A stretch of DNA of 61,343 nucleotides. Source: Chromatocurvus halotolerans. GTDB lineage: Bacteria > Pseudomonadota > Gammaproteobacteria > Pseudomonadales > Halieaceae. The notes beneath the pieces were generated by a model, which did not search any database, had not been told where the DNA came from, and saw only the letters and a program-made list of their open reading frames with translations. How positions within the stretch are numbered: position 1 is the stretch's first letter; each line of letters opens with the position of its first letter. The position numbers and the translations under genes were made by a program. Location of the stretch: assembly GCF_004340525.1 (NCBI RefSeq), contig NZ_SLWX01000019.1:1-61343 (forward strand), in the 5' to 3' direction. This document shows positions 17,503 through 28,210 of this stretch, one piece after another.

Positions 17503-18945
17503 TCAGCCCGCGGCGAGACAGATCGCACGACCGTGATCGGTCGTTTCCACAAGATCACGATGCAGGGCCATGATGGCCTTCTCGTAATCATCCTGCAGGA
17601 CAACGAACTGCATATCCACCTGTCGTCGCGACTGATGCATCGCCAGTACGGAAATATCGTCCTTGGCCAGTGCGCTGACGGTGCGTGCCAGGACGCCGGG
17701 TATCTGCATATCACTGCCAATGGCTGAAACAATAGACACTTTCTGCTGATCCAGCTCGGCACTGGGGTAGATTTCCTCGATGGCGCGACGTATGCGCTTC
17801 ACCGTCTTCAGGTTGCAGGCAAGGTAGTGCGTTATCGTATTGGCGTTGATGTCCTTGGACACGATGTGGGCCTTGTAGCGCCGCATGACCGCGAGAATTT
17901 CCCGGTCATAAACAGCCACCTGTCCCACCATATCCTGGTCGAAAACCTCCAGCGCGTAGACATTGCGGCTGCCCGCGATGATCTCGACACAGGGCTTGCT
18001 GCTGACGTAATCCGATGTCAGCAGGGTGCCGGTGTGCTCCGGCTCAAAGGTATTCTTGATGCGCAGCGGTATGCCCGACTTGCGCAGGCCCTTGGCCGCC
18101 TTGGGATGGATCGCTTCCATGCCAAGGTTGGCAAGCTGATCGGCCACGTCGTAGTTGGTGCGACCGATAGGCACCACATTTTCTTCACCCACCACCTTGG
18201 GATCGGCACTGCTCAGGTGGTATTCCTTGTGGATGATGGCCTCACGCGCTTCTGTCAGGACCGCGAGGCGGCTGAAGGTCATCTCGCTGTAGCCACGGTC
18301 AAAGCTTGCCATCAACCCGTCATCACTGTGCGCATAGCCGGTGACGATGGGAATGGTGGTGTTGACGTCCACACCGGTCATGGCCTGCAGGATGCGCTCA
18401 TCCAGAGGCAGGTGCTCTTCGCTACGCCAGGCTGTCAGGTCGATAAAGCAGGCGTCCACGCCATCGCGCTGGAGCAGGGTTGCGGTGTTCCAGGCGCTGT
18501 GCGCCTCGCCGAGGCTCGCCAGCATTTCGCGCACCGTCGCCAGGTGTGACTCCAGCGCAAAGTGACCGTGCTGGCACAGCCGCTGCAGGTCCTCGAGACA
18601 GCGCTCTGCCGAGGCCAGCCGTTGATTGATGAAGCTGTTTGCCCGCTCCAGTTCGTCGGCCTGCGGAAAGAGCGACTCGTTGAGCGCATAGATATCGTCG
18701 CGCAACAGGGCAAACTCTTCCCGCCAGCTGCCCTCGTGCTCGCTGCTCGCGAAAAGCGCATAGACGCCGGGACGTCCGGACTTCTTGTGTTCCAGCAGGC
18801 GATTGGTGATGCCGGCATAGGCGGAGACGACAAAAATACGGCCGTAGGGCGTATCGCCCGCACCGGCCAGAATAATGTTATCGCGCACCGCCTCGTAGTC
18901 CAGCATGGACGTACCGCCGATTTTTTCGACAGTGTGGGTATTCAT
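17503..18945 (-). CDS. ask_ect: Ectoine-operon aspartate kinase
   Basis: This 480-residue kinase phosphorylates aspartate, feeding aspartate semialdehyde to ectoine synthesis. It starts with VEKIGGTSM, the catalytic KxGGTS motif of the family. SFDRGYSEMTFSRLAVL near residue 215 and KEYHLSSADP near residue 240 follow. A C-terminal pair of ACT-type regulatory regions spans about residues 330-475. The length and wording match the specialised Ask_Ect enzymes in ectoine clusters, which are thought to escape the usual lysine/threonine feedback. It lies 8 bp after ectC on the same strand and is the last gene before the terminator. A GGGAG site precedes the ATG. Confidence 0.92.
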   Translation of the reverse strand: MNTHTVEKIGGTSMLDYEAVRDNIILAGAGDTPYGRIFVVSAYAGITNRLLEHKKSGRPGVYALFASSEHEGSWREEFALLRDDIYALNESLFPQADELERANSFINQRLASAERCLEDLQRLCQHGHFALESHLATVREMLASLGEAHSAWNTATLLQRDGVDACFIDLTAWRSEEHLPLDERILQAMTGVDVNTTIPIVTGYAHSDDGLMASFDRGYSEMTFSRLAVLTEAREAIIHKEYHLSSADPKVVGEENVVPIGRTNYDVADQLANLGMEAIHPKAAKGLRKSGIPLRIKNTFEPEHTGTLLTSDYVSSKPCVEIIAGSRNVYALEVFDQDMVGQVAVYDREILAVMRRYKAHIVSKDINANTITHYLACNLKTVKRIRRAIEEIYPSAELDQQKVSIVSAIGSDMQIPGVLARTVSALAKDDISVLAMHQSRRQVDMQFVVLQDDYEKAIMALHRDLVETTDHGRAICLAAG

Positions 18946-18953
18946 GGGTCTCC

Positions 18954-19346
18954 CTATTCTTCGAGAAGCTCGTAGGCACCGTCGGCATTGTGCACTTCCT
19001 TGCCAGTGACCGGCGGGTTGAAGACGCAGGCCAGCTTCAGTTCCTTGAAGGCGCGCAGGTAGTGCTCGTCATGCAGGTTCAGGTTGTACAGAGTGCCGGG
19101 CGTGATCGGATACTTCTTGCCATCGGCGATGGTTTCCACTTCGCCCTCGCCGGAGATGCAGTACACGGACTCCAGGTGATTCTTGTAGTGCATGTGAAAG
19201 TCCGCGCCGGCGTAAATCGTCGTGATGTGGAACGAGTACCCCATGTTGTCGTTCTTCAACAACAGGCGGGTACTCTCCCAGTTGCCATCCGGAGAGACGA
19301 TGCGGCGGTCGGACTTTTCTGCTTCTTGGAGTGTTCTGACGATCAT
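18954..19346 (-). CDS. ectC: L-ectoine synthase
   Basis: This 130-residue cupin enzyme closes N-acetyl-diaminobutyrate to ectoine, the last step of the pathway. It begins [16 protein letters not shown] and has [22 protein letters not shown] in the centre, the metal-binding part of the EctC cupin. [16 protein letters not shown] with the later His follows. Length is normal for EctC. A strong AAGGAG ribosome site lies 8 bases before the ATG. It sits 46 bp after ectB and 8 bp before ask. Confidence 0.97.
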   Translation of the reverse strand: MIVRTLQEAEKSDRRIVSPDGNWESTRLLLKNDNMGYSFHITTIYAGADFHMHYKNHLESVYCISGEGEVETIADGKKYPITPGTLYNLNLHDEHYLRAFKELKLACVFNPPVTGKEVHNADGAYELLEE

Positions 19347-19392
19347 GTGCTTTTCTCCTTTCTGAGTTGAGGTAGTCGTGCAGGGTTGTTGC

Positions 19393-21269
<1,877 letters not shown>

Positions 21270-21457
21270 GACTACACTCCGTAGCGAATTTGGCCCATAG
21301 TTTACTCCAATGGCGCGGAAAAAGCCACCGACAGCAGAAAAGTTTCCTTTTTAGTGGAAATCAGGGTCACTATCCGGGATTGTTGACGGTCACGCTTGCA
21401 GGGAATTCCACAAACCGCGAACGCACGTTACCGCATACTCGCCGGACATTCCGGGCC

Positions 21458-22657
21458 TCACAGCCGCTCGATAAACAGGGCGCTCCCCGTTCCCGCCGCG
21501 CCCGCTGCAGAGACGATGCCGCAGCTGAGATCGCGACGCTCCAGCTCGTCCAGCAGGGTCCCTGCCATCATTGCTCCGGTGGCCCCCATCGGATGACCCA
21601 GCGCAATGACACCGCCGTTGACGTTCAGCTTGTCGTCATCGATACCCAGCGTGCGCTGGCACATGACGCTGGTAGCGGCAAAGGCCTCGTGAATCTCGAA
21701 CAGATCGACATCGGCGCTGCTCAGGCCCTGGCGCTGCATCAGTGCCCGTGCCGCTTCGACACACCCCGACAATACCTGGAGAGGATCGGCACTGACGGTA
21801 ATACTGGCGCTGATCCGCGCTCGCGGGGATACGCCACAGCGGCTGGCAAGTTCGTTGTCGCCCACAAGCACCAGCGCAGCACCGTCGGCCATGGCCGGTG
21901 AATTGCCGGCGGTATGAATATGGCTGATGCTCTCAAGATGATCGTGCCCCTGCAGCTGCAGCGCATCGGTGCCGGCAGCACCGAGCTCCGCAAATGCCGG
22001 GGGCAGGCCCGCCAGATCATCGGCGCTGATAGCGGCGCGAATGCACTCATCCTGATCCACCGTGCCCTGCGCCGTGCTGATGGGAATAAGGGACCTGCTA
22101 AAATAGCCGGCTTCCCGGGCACGGGCCGCGCGCTGCTGGCTGGCCAGGGCGACCGCATCTGCCGCTTCCCGGCTGACGCCGTGCAGACTGGCGATGAGAT
22201 CGGCACCGCTGCCCATCATCAGCATCTTGCAGGCGACTGCAAACTCGGGGTCGCTGAAGACGCGCGCCCTGTCCGCCAGCATTGGCACCCTCGACATCAT
22301 TTCGACACCGCCGGCGACCACCGTGTCGGCGATGCCGGCGTTGATCTTGGCGCCGGCCAGGGCGATGGCATCGATGCCTGACGAGCAGTAGCGATTTACC
22401 GTGATGCCCGGCACCCAGGTGGGCCAGCCGCTGTACAGCGTGGAGCTTTTGGCGATGTTGCCTGCCTGCTCCCCCTGCTGCGTGACGCAGCCCAGTATGA
22501 CGTCATCCACCGTTGCGGGGTCCAGCCCGGTGCGCTCCACCAGCGCCGCGTAAAGCTGTTGCAGTAGCGCCTGTGGCGTGAGTTCGTGCAGTCCGCCCGT
22601 GTCCTTGGCGCGACCGCGGGGGCTGCGCAGCGCGTCAAACAGGAACGCGTCTTTCAT
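21458..22657 (-). CDS. Thiolase (acetyl-CoA C-acyltransferase family)
   Basis: This 399-residue thiolase-fold enzyme should cleave or form a 3-oxoacyl-CoA. The nucleophile Cys91 lies in VNRYCSSGIDAIALA, and NVNGGVIALGHPMGATGA holds the catalytic His. The C-terminal motif, normally CxGxGxG with a second catalytic Cys, reads CGIVSAAGAAGTG here. The Cys equivalent appears to be Ala385, while a different Cys379 lies six residues earlier. Its usual proton-shuttle chemistry may be changed. The ATG overlaps the stop of the preceding thiolase gene by 4 bp. It is the last gene of a four-gene minus-strand operon. Confidence 0.85.
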   Translation of the reverse strand: MKDAFLFDALRSPRGRAKDTGGLHELTPQALLQQLYAALVERTGLDPATVDDVILGCVTQQGEQAGNIAKSSTLYSGWPTWVPGITVNRYCSSGIDAIALAGAKINAGIADTVVAGGVEMMSRVPMLADRARVFSDPEFAVACKMLMMGSGADLIASLHGVSREAADAVALASQQRAARAREAGYFSRSLIPISTAQGTVDQDECIRAAISADDLAGLPPAFAELGAAGTDALQLQGHDHLESISHIHTAGNSPAMADGAALVLVGDNELASRCGVSPRARISASITVSADPLQVLSGCVEAARALMQRQGLSSADVDLFEIHEAFAATSVMCQRTLGIDDDKLNVNGGVIALGHPMGATGAMMAGTLLDELERRDLSCGIVSAAGAAGTGSALFIERL

Positions 22658-23886
22658 TCTCCCACTCCTATAACAAGGCTGGCGCAGGTGGTGGTACTGC
22701 CGCCAACGTTGAACGTGATCATGTTGCGGGCATCGCGGATCTGGGTATCACCGGCGCGGCCCGAGACCTGACGCGCGCAGTCCAATGCCATCCTCACCCC
22801 CGTGGCCCCGACCGGATGACCGAGACCGATAAGGCCGCCGCTGGCATTGACGGGAAAACTGCCGTCCCGCGCGATGCGCCCGTCCTCTACTGCCTGCCAG
22901 CTCGCTCCCGGTGGTGTCAGGCCGCTGTGATCGATCGCCATGTATTCGGTGACGGAAAAACAGTCATGTGTCTCGAGTCCGTCAACGTCGGTGATATCGG
23001 CGTAGCCGGCGCGCTGGAGGGCATCCCTGAAGGTTGCCTGCGCGTGGGGAAACAGCAGGGGCTGGCCCTTGCTCAGCGCCAGCTTGCGCTCCAGCAGCAG
23101 CGGCGCCGAGTGATGGCCCCAGCCCTTGATGCGGGGTATGTCCTCAAGGCGCAGACCCAGAGCCGTTGCATGCACCCGGGCAACGTTCTCGCTGGCCAGG
23201 ATGAGGCAGGCCGCACCGTCGGTAATCTGACCGCAATCCATCTTGCGCACGCGACCCTCGATGACCGGGTTCAGCGCATCGTCCTGCGTGAAGCAGCCCG
23301 GCGGGAATTCCCAGTTCCGTGTCTGGGCATTCGGATTGTGCCTGGCGTTGGCAAAGTTGATCTGCGCAATCTGTGCCAGGTGCTCGGGACGGATGCCGTG
23401 ACGCTGCTCGTATTCCTCGGTGATCCGATCAAACAGGAAGGGCCAGGGGAAGTCACAGTCCATGGCTTCCTGGCCACGGAAGGCAGCGGCGCCGAGATAT
23501 TCGGCGCCCGTGCGTCCGTCCACATTGCGCATGAGTTCCAGCCCGACAACGCAGGCCGTACTGTAGTGGCCCGCTTCAATATCGCGCATGGCTCCGAGCA
23601 TGGCCATTGAACCGGATGCGCAGGCCGCCTCGTGACGCGACGTGGGGATGGACGATAATTCGGGATACACGTGGCCGAAAAAGCCGCCAATGAGGCCCTG
23701 GCCAGCAAACAGGTCGGCAACGAAATTGCCGACATGACCAACTTCTATCTGCTGTGGCTCTATGCCGGCGTCTGCCACGGCACTCTGCAGGGCCTCGCTG
23801 AACATGGCGTAAAGGTCGAGCCCTTCGCGGTGCCAGTTGCGGGCAAAGTCGGTCTGCGCGCCGCCCAGGATATAGACATGATTCAT
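22654..23886 (-). CDS. SCP2-type thiolase
   Basis: This 410-residue protein belongs to the sterol-carrier-protein-type thiolase branch. The nucleophile is Cys89 in SRHEAACASGSMAMLGAM. THDCFSVTEYMAI near residue 310 is the branch-specific HDCF motif, and GGLIGLGHPVGATG near residue 350 has the catalytic His. These enzymes often act on branched, cyclic or steroid side-chain acyl-CoA esters. Its start overlaps the acyl-CoA ligase stop by 4 bp, which points to translational coupling. Two different thiolases in one operon suggest successive or heteromeric cleavage steps, which is inference. Confidence 0.87.
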   Translation of the reverse strand: MNHVYILGGAQTDFARNWHREGLDLYAMFSEALQSAVADAGIEPQQIEVGHVGNFVADLFAGQGLIGGFFGHVYPELSSIPTSRHEAACASGSMAMLGAMRDIEAGHYSTACVVGLELMRNVDGRTGAEYLGAAAFRGQEAMDCDFPWPFLFDRITEEYEQRHGIRPEHLAQIAQINFANARHNPNAQTRNWEFPPGCFTQDDALNPVIEGRVRKMDCGQITDGAACLILASENVARVHATALGLRLEDIPRIKGWGHHSAPLLLERKLALSKGQPLLFPHAQATFRDALQRAGYADITDVDGLETHDCFSVTEYMAIDHSGLTPPGASWQAVEDGRIARDGSFPVNASGGLIGLGHPVGATGVRMALDCARQVSGRAGDTQIRDARNMITFNVGGSTTTCASLVIGVGE

Positions 23887-25541
23887 GATGGTGCTCCTCG
23901 TTCACTGACGGCCTGCTGCAGCTGGCTGCGCACTATCTTGCCGAGGGGGTTGCGTGGCAGTGCCTCAAAAACCTCCAGGCGCTCCGGTAGCTTGAACCGG
24001 GCGATACCCCGTTCCGACAGCCACCCACAAAGGGCCTCAAGGGTTGGCGGCTCCTGACCCTCCACCGGCACCACACAGGCGCAGATCCGCTCCTCGAGAA
24101 TCGGATCCGGGTAGGCGCAGACCGCCACCTCCGCCAGCCCGGGGAAGCCTTCCAGCAGGGTGTCGATCTCACTTGGCGAGATCTTGGTGCCGCCGCGGTT
24201 GATGATGTCCTTGGAGCGTCCAACAATCCGGTAATAGATGGGAGGATCACCGCAGATTTCCACCAGATCGCCGGTGCGGAACATGCCGTCTGCAGTGAAA
24301 ACCTCATCGGTGACGCTGTCCAGATAGCCATCGAATACCCCTGGACCGGCGATGCACAGCTCGCCCGGAATCCCCGGCTGCGTGATCTCTGTACCGGTCT
24401 CGGGGTCGATGACCCGGGTCATCAGCGTCTTGCCGTCGTCGCCCTCGAACGCTGTGTCTTTCACGCCGAGGCGGGGAAACAGCCTGGCGCGGTGCTCGGC
24501 AGAGGGCGCATTCTCCGGCGTGGCAAACAGGCCAATGCCCTCGTTGGAGCCATAGAAATTGATGACCGGTTTGCCGTACTGCCCCTCGATCACCTCGATC
24601 ATTGCCGGGGACAGGGGCACGGACCCGGAACCGAAGGCACGCAGCGCACTGAAGTCGAACTGTCTCCAGAGCTCGGGCTGCTGTGCCAGCCGGTTGAGGA
24701 GGGCGGGCGGGGCGATGGAAAAATGGATTCGCTCCTGCTGCAGCTGCTGCAGGTAAATGGCGGGATCCAGCGGATGATGCAGCACCAGCGTGCAGCCCAG
24801 GAGCGCGGCGGGGAACAGGAATCCGCCGAGCGCGGCCATATTGATGAAAGGAAAGGGCGCCAGCAGCCGTTCGCCGGGCTGGTATCCGCCCGCGTTCATG
24901 GTCAGCCGGCCCTGGGTAACCCACATATTGTGGGATCGCGGGACGCCCTTGGGGGTGCCGGTGGTTCCTGACGTCCAGCACAGCGTCACGATGTCGTTGG
25001 CATCGCTCTGCGGCTGCTTCCAGGTCTCGCTGTGAGTCGTCGCGCCAGCGTTGAGGTCATGGATCACATCCCACACGCGTACGCCCGGCAGTGCATCCTG
25101 TGCCTGCCTGAGCAGCGGCAAGCCACGGCACTCCGCAAGCGTCAGCATGGCCTTCGGCTTCAGCGCCCCGGCAAAGCCGGCGATTTCGTGGCTGCCGTAC
25201 TGGATGGCGATGGGAGAGATAATGGCCCCGAGCTTGCTCAGCGCGTAGTAGGTCAGTATCAGCTCGCTGATATTGGGCAGCTGCACCAGCACAGAATCAC
25301 CGCGCTCGATGCCGACTGCGGCAAGGGCAGAGGCGAGGGCACTGCTCGCGGCATCCACCTCGGCAAAGGTCATGCGACGTTCAGGCAGGCCGGTCAGCTC
25401 ATGCTTGTTGGGCGGGTCTATGACCGCCTCCCGGTCGGGATGGCGGGTCGCATTCGCTGCCAGCAGGCTGTGCAGGGTATCGCTACCCCAGAGGCCGCTC
25501 TCTGTCAGCGTTCTGATCCGTTCCTGGCTGCTGGTTTGCAT
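23883..25541 (-). CDS. AMP-forming acyl-CoA synthetase
   Basis: This 552-residue adenylate-forming ligase activates a carboxylic acid with ATP and CoA. The phosphate loop TSGTTGTPKGVPRSHN lies near residue 190. YGSNEGIGLF near 330, FRTGDLVEI near 425, GRSKDIINRGGTKISPSEID near 442 and the catalytic lysine in PRNPLGKIVRSQL near 533 follow in order. The overall wording resembles cyclohexanecarboxylate- or dihydroxybenzoate-type ligases more than long-chain FadD. The substrate is not defined. It starts 3 bp after the flavin oxidoreductase stop. Confidence 0.87.
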   Translation of the reverse strand: MQTSSQERIRTLTESGLWGSDTLHSLLAANATRHPDREAVIDPPNKHELTGLPERRMTFAEVDAASSALASALAAVGIERGDSVLVQLPNISELILTYYALSKLGAIISPIAIQYGSHEIAGFAGALKPKAMLTLAECRGLPLLRQAQDALPGVRVWDVIHDLNAGATTHSETWKQPQSDANDIVTLCWTSGTTGTPKGVPRSHNMWVTQGRLTMNAGGYQPGERLLAPFPFINMAALGGFLFPAALLGCTLVLHHPLDPAIYLQQLQQERIHFSIAPPALLNRLAQQPELWRQFDFSALRAFGSGSVPLSPAMIEVIEGQYGKPVINFYGSNEGIGLFATPENAPSAEHRARLFPRLGVKDTAFEGDDGKTLMTRVIDPETGTEITQPGIPGELCIAGPGVFDGYLDSVTDEVFTADGMFRTGDLVEICGDPPIYYRIVGRSKDIINRGGTKISPSEIDTLLEGFPGLAEVAVCAYPDPILEERICACVVPVEGQEPPTLEALCGWLSERGIARFKLPERLEVFEALPRNPLGKIVRSQLQQAVSERGAPS

Positions 25542-25544
25542 GTA

Positions 25545-26459
25545 TCAGGCCTCGCAGGCTTGTCGGTATTCGGTTTCCAGTCTCGCCACCAGGGTGGCGA
25601 TGGGCAGTATATCGGAGATCGCCCCGACGCCCTGGCCGGCGGACCAGACATCCCGCCAGCGTTTGGCATCACCCGCGGACTCGAGAATGTCAATATCGCC
25701 GGCGGCGGGCATGTTGTCCGGATCATAACCCGCGGTTTTCAGACTGGCGCGCAACCAGTTGGCCTTGACGCCGGTGAGGGCGTCAGAGCAGACGATATCC
25801 GCACCGCTGGCATCCACCACCATCTGTTTATAGGCGGGGTCCGCCATGCTTTCCTCGGTGGCGATAAAGCGTGTCCCCATGTACGCATAATTTGCCCCCA
25901 GCACCTCGGCGGCGCGCACGGCTCGCCCGGTGGAGATGCCCCCGCCGAGGACAACAATGCCATCCCAGCTGCGGCGAATCTCCTCGACGAAGGCAAAACC
26001 CGACTGTTGACCCGTATGGCCACCGGCTCCCGCCGCAACCAGAACCAGCCCATCTGCCCCGGCGTCAATCGCCTTGGCCGCCAGCCGGGTATCGATGACG
26101 TCAGCCAGGACCAGACCGCCATAGGCGTGGACGGCATCCACCGCCTCACGCGGGCTGCCCAGCGCGGTAATCACGATGGGCGCTTTGTACTGAACCGCCA
26201 GCGCAAGATCATCGAGGCGGCGCACATTGGAGCGATGCATCATGAGGTTCATGGCCCATGGCGCATCGCCGGTTGCATCGACGTTCGTGGTTATGCGCTG
26301 CAGCCAGGCATCGAGATCTTCCAGGGTGCGTGCATTCACCGAGGGAAACGTCCCCACGATGCCGGCCTTGCAGCAGGCGATCACCATATCGGGGCCGGAC
26401 TGAAGAAACATGGGAGCCTGAAAGACGGGTAAGCGCAGGCGCTCAAGGGGACTGATCAT
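25545..26459 (-). CDS. NMO/FabK-type flavin oxidoreductase
   Basis: This 304-residue TIM-barrel flavoprotein resembles nitronate monooxygenase and FabK-like enoyl reductases. LRLPVFQAPMF opens the barrel. VLVAAGAGGHTGQQSGFA near residue 138 and VLGGGISTGRAV near 169 bind the FMN phosphate, and ANYAYMGTRFIATEES near 187 follows. Many proteins of this family are annotated as nitronate monooxygenase without proof. In a CoA-ester operon, a reductase or dehydrogenase role on an unsaturated intermediate is more likely. It is the first gene of the minus-strand operon and shares its upstream region with the divergent carotenoid oxygenase gene. Confidence 0.82.
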   Translation of the reverse strand: MISPLERLRLPVFQAPMFLQSGPDMVIACCKAGIVGTFPSVNARTLEDLDAWLQRITTNVDATGDAPWAMNLMMHRSNVRRLDDLALAVQYKAPIVITALGSPREAVDAVHAYGGLVLADVIDTRLAAKAIDAGADGLVLVAAGAGGHTGQQSGFAFVEEIRRSWDGIVVLGGGISTGRAVRAAEVLGANYAYMGTRFIATEESMADPAYKQMVVDASGADIVCSDALTGVKANWLRASLKTAGYDPDNMPAAGDIDILESAGDAKRWRDVWSAGQGVGAISDILPIATLVARLETEYRQACEA

Positions 26460-26565
26460 GCGGTATCTCGCGAGGGGTCACTTTTGTTAACAGACCGCGA
26501 GTGTAGGTCACTGTACTGGCTCAGGCAAGGATCGACGCGGCGTTGAAGGTCTGCAGGTCTATCAC

Positions 26566-26603
26566 TTGCATAACAAAACCAGTTGCCTATAATCTGAAGG
26601 CAA
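26566..26603 (+). promoter_or_regulatory. Sigma-70 promoter with overlapping inverted repeat
   Basis: TTGCAT (26566-26571) and a perfect TATAAT (26588-26593) are separated by 16 bases, about 50 bp before the carotenoid oxygenase start. TTGCCT at 26583-26588 and AGGCAA at 26598-26603 form an inverted repeat over the -10, a candidate operator. The HxlR-type gene two steps downstream is a candidate regulator. Confidence 0.6.
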
Positions 26604-26645
26604 GGCCACTGGCCCATTGCACATATTTGCTCTACAGGAGGCGTC

Positions 26646-28166
26646 ATGCACGCGCAACGCACACATCAGGAGTACCCATCGGTCGAGCAGTGCATCGGCG
26701 CTGCCACGCATTTTGCCGACGCGCCGCAGTGGATATACAGTCTCGACAATCCCTATCTGCACGGTGTCTATGCGCCGACCGTGGACGAGATGGATGTGTC
26801 CGGCCTGACAGTCGAGGGTGAGCTGCCGGCAGATCTCGAGGGCGCCTACTTCCGCAATGGCCCGAATCCTGTGTACCAGCCGAAGAATCGCTATCATCCC
26901 TTTGACGGTGACGGCATGGTGCATGGCGTGTACTTCCAGCACGGCAAGGTCTCCTACCGCAACCGCTATGTCGAGACCGAAGCGCTGCTGTCTGAACGCG
27001 CCGACGGCCGCTCCATCTCACCCGGTGTCATGGGTCCGTTCGACTACTCGGTGTCGCCCTTTGGCATCAAGGACACATCGAATACCGACGTGGTTTTCTT
27101 CAATGACCAGCTGGTTACGCTCTGGTACAACGCCGGCAACCCCTATGCCCTCGATGGGCAGTCCCTGAAGACACAGGGCGCGTTTGATATCCCCGGGCGT
27201 CGCCATCGCCGGCTGTCGGCGCATTCCAAGGTCGACTGGGCAACGGGCGAGATGCTGTTCTTTGACTACGGTGACGAACCGCCTTTCATGACCTACGGCG
27301 TTGCCGACCCGTCGGGAAAGCTCGTGCACGAGGCTGATATCGATCTGCCGGGCCCGCGACTGCCGCATGACCTCGGTTTTACCCGCAATTATGCAGTCCT
27401 GCACGACCTGCCGTTTTTCCACGACATTGACGTGCTGCGCAAGCACCGACTGCGGGTGCTGACGTTCCACCGTGATATCCCGACCCGATTCGGCATCATT
27501 CCCCGCTACGGCAAGGGCAGTGAGGTGCGCTGGTTTGAATGCGAGCCCTGCTACATCCTGCACACCAGCAACTGCTGGGAAGAGGGTGACTGGGTGGTGA
27601 TGGACGGTTGCCGTTCCATCAATCCCATGCCCCAGGCCCAGGATAATGAGGGCGATCTATCGCACATGCTCGCCTACATGCGCCTCGAGGCGAACAACTA
27701 CCGGTGGCGCTTCAATCTCCGGACAGGCGAAGTGCGTGAGGGTCCGATTGACGATCTCAACACCGAGTTCAACAAGACCAATCCGATTTTTCACGGCGAA
27801 AAAAGCCGTTTCGCCTACCATCAACGCATTCCTCTTCTGCATGAGGGCGGCCACACGCTGCGCTTTACAGGACTGGTGAAATACGACAACGAGACCGGCA
27901 GGCGCTGGGAGTATGACTACGGCAAAGGCGTTTTCGGCAGCGAGGCGGTATTTGCGCCGCGAGTGGGTGCCGACAGAAGCGGTCCCGAAGACGACGGTTA
28001 CGTCATTACGCTGGTCACCGACAGCGGCACCTGGAAATCGGATTGCCTGGTGTTTGATGCACAGGATATCGAGAAGGGCCCGGTGGCCCGGGTCAACCTC
28101 CCACATCGTGTGCCCTTTGGGTTCCATGCCACCTGGGTTCGCGGCCAGGATCTGTTCAGCGTCTGA
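26646..28166 (+). CDS. Carotenoid/stilbene-cleaving oxygenase
   Basis: This 506-residue protein belongs to the carotenoid cleavage oxygenase (RPE65/lignostilbene dioxygenase) family, seven-bladed propellers with a four-histidine iron. The four ligands are readable: His193 in LSAHSKVD, His241 in LPHDLGFT, His306 in ILHTSNCWEEGDW, and His494 in FGFHATWV. The N-terminal GAYFRNGPNPVY and FDGDGMVHGVYF motifs are also present. It cleaves a conjugated double bond with O2 to give two aldehydes or ketones. An AGGAGG site precedes the ATG. The neighbours (aldehyde dehydrogenase, CoA ligase, thiolases) fit further breakdown of an aldehyde product. Whether the substrate is a carotenoid or an aromatic stilbene is open. 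Confidence 0.9.
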   Translation: MHAQRTHQEYPSVEQCIGAATHFADAPQWIYSLDNPYLHGVYAPTVDEMDVSGLTVEGELPADLEGAYFRNGPNPVYQPKNRYHPFDGDGMVHGVYFQHGKVSYRNRYVETEALLSERADGRSISPGVMGPFDYSVSPFGIKDTSNTDVVFFNDQLVTLWYNAGNPYALDGQSLKTQGAFDIPGRRHRRLSAHSKVDWATGEMLFFDYGDEPPFMTYGVADPSGKLVHEADIDLPGPRLPHDLGFTRNYAVLHDLPFFHDIDVLRKHRLRVLTFHRDIPTRFGIIPRYGKGSEVRWFECEPCYILHTSNCWEEGDWVVMDGCRSINPMPQAQDNEGDLSHMLAYMRLEANNYRWRFNLRTGEVREGPIDDLNTEFNKTNPIFHGEKSRFAYHQRIPLLHEGGHTLRFTGLVKYDNETGRRWEYDYGKGVFGSEAVFAPRVGADRSGPEDDGYVITLVTDSGTWKSDCLVFDAQDIEKGPVARVNLPHRVPFGFHATWVRGQDLFSV

Positions 28167-28210
28167 AGTCCGGCCCTCACAGGTTACCGGGGGCCGTCAT
28201 CGCCACTACC

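Noticed and set aside
25032-26432. 466-codon open frame opposite the ligase and flavin oxidoreductase genes
   Set aside because: Runs antisense across two genes with clear motifs and shows no domain of its own.
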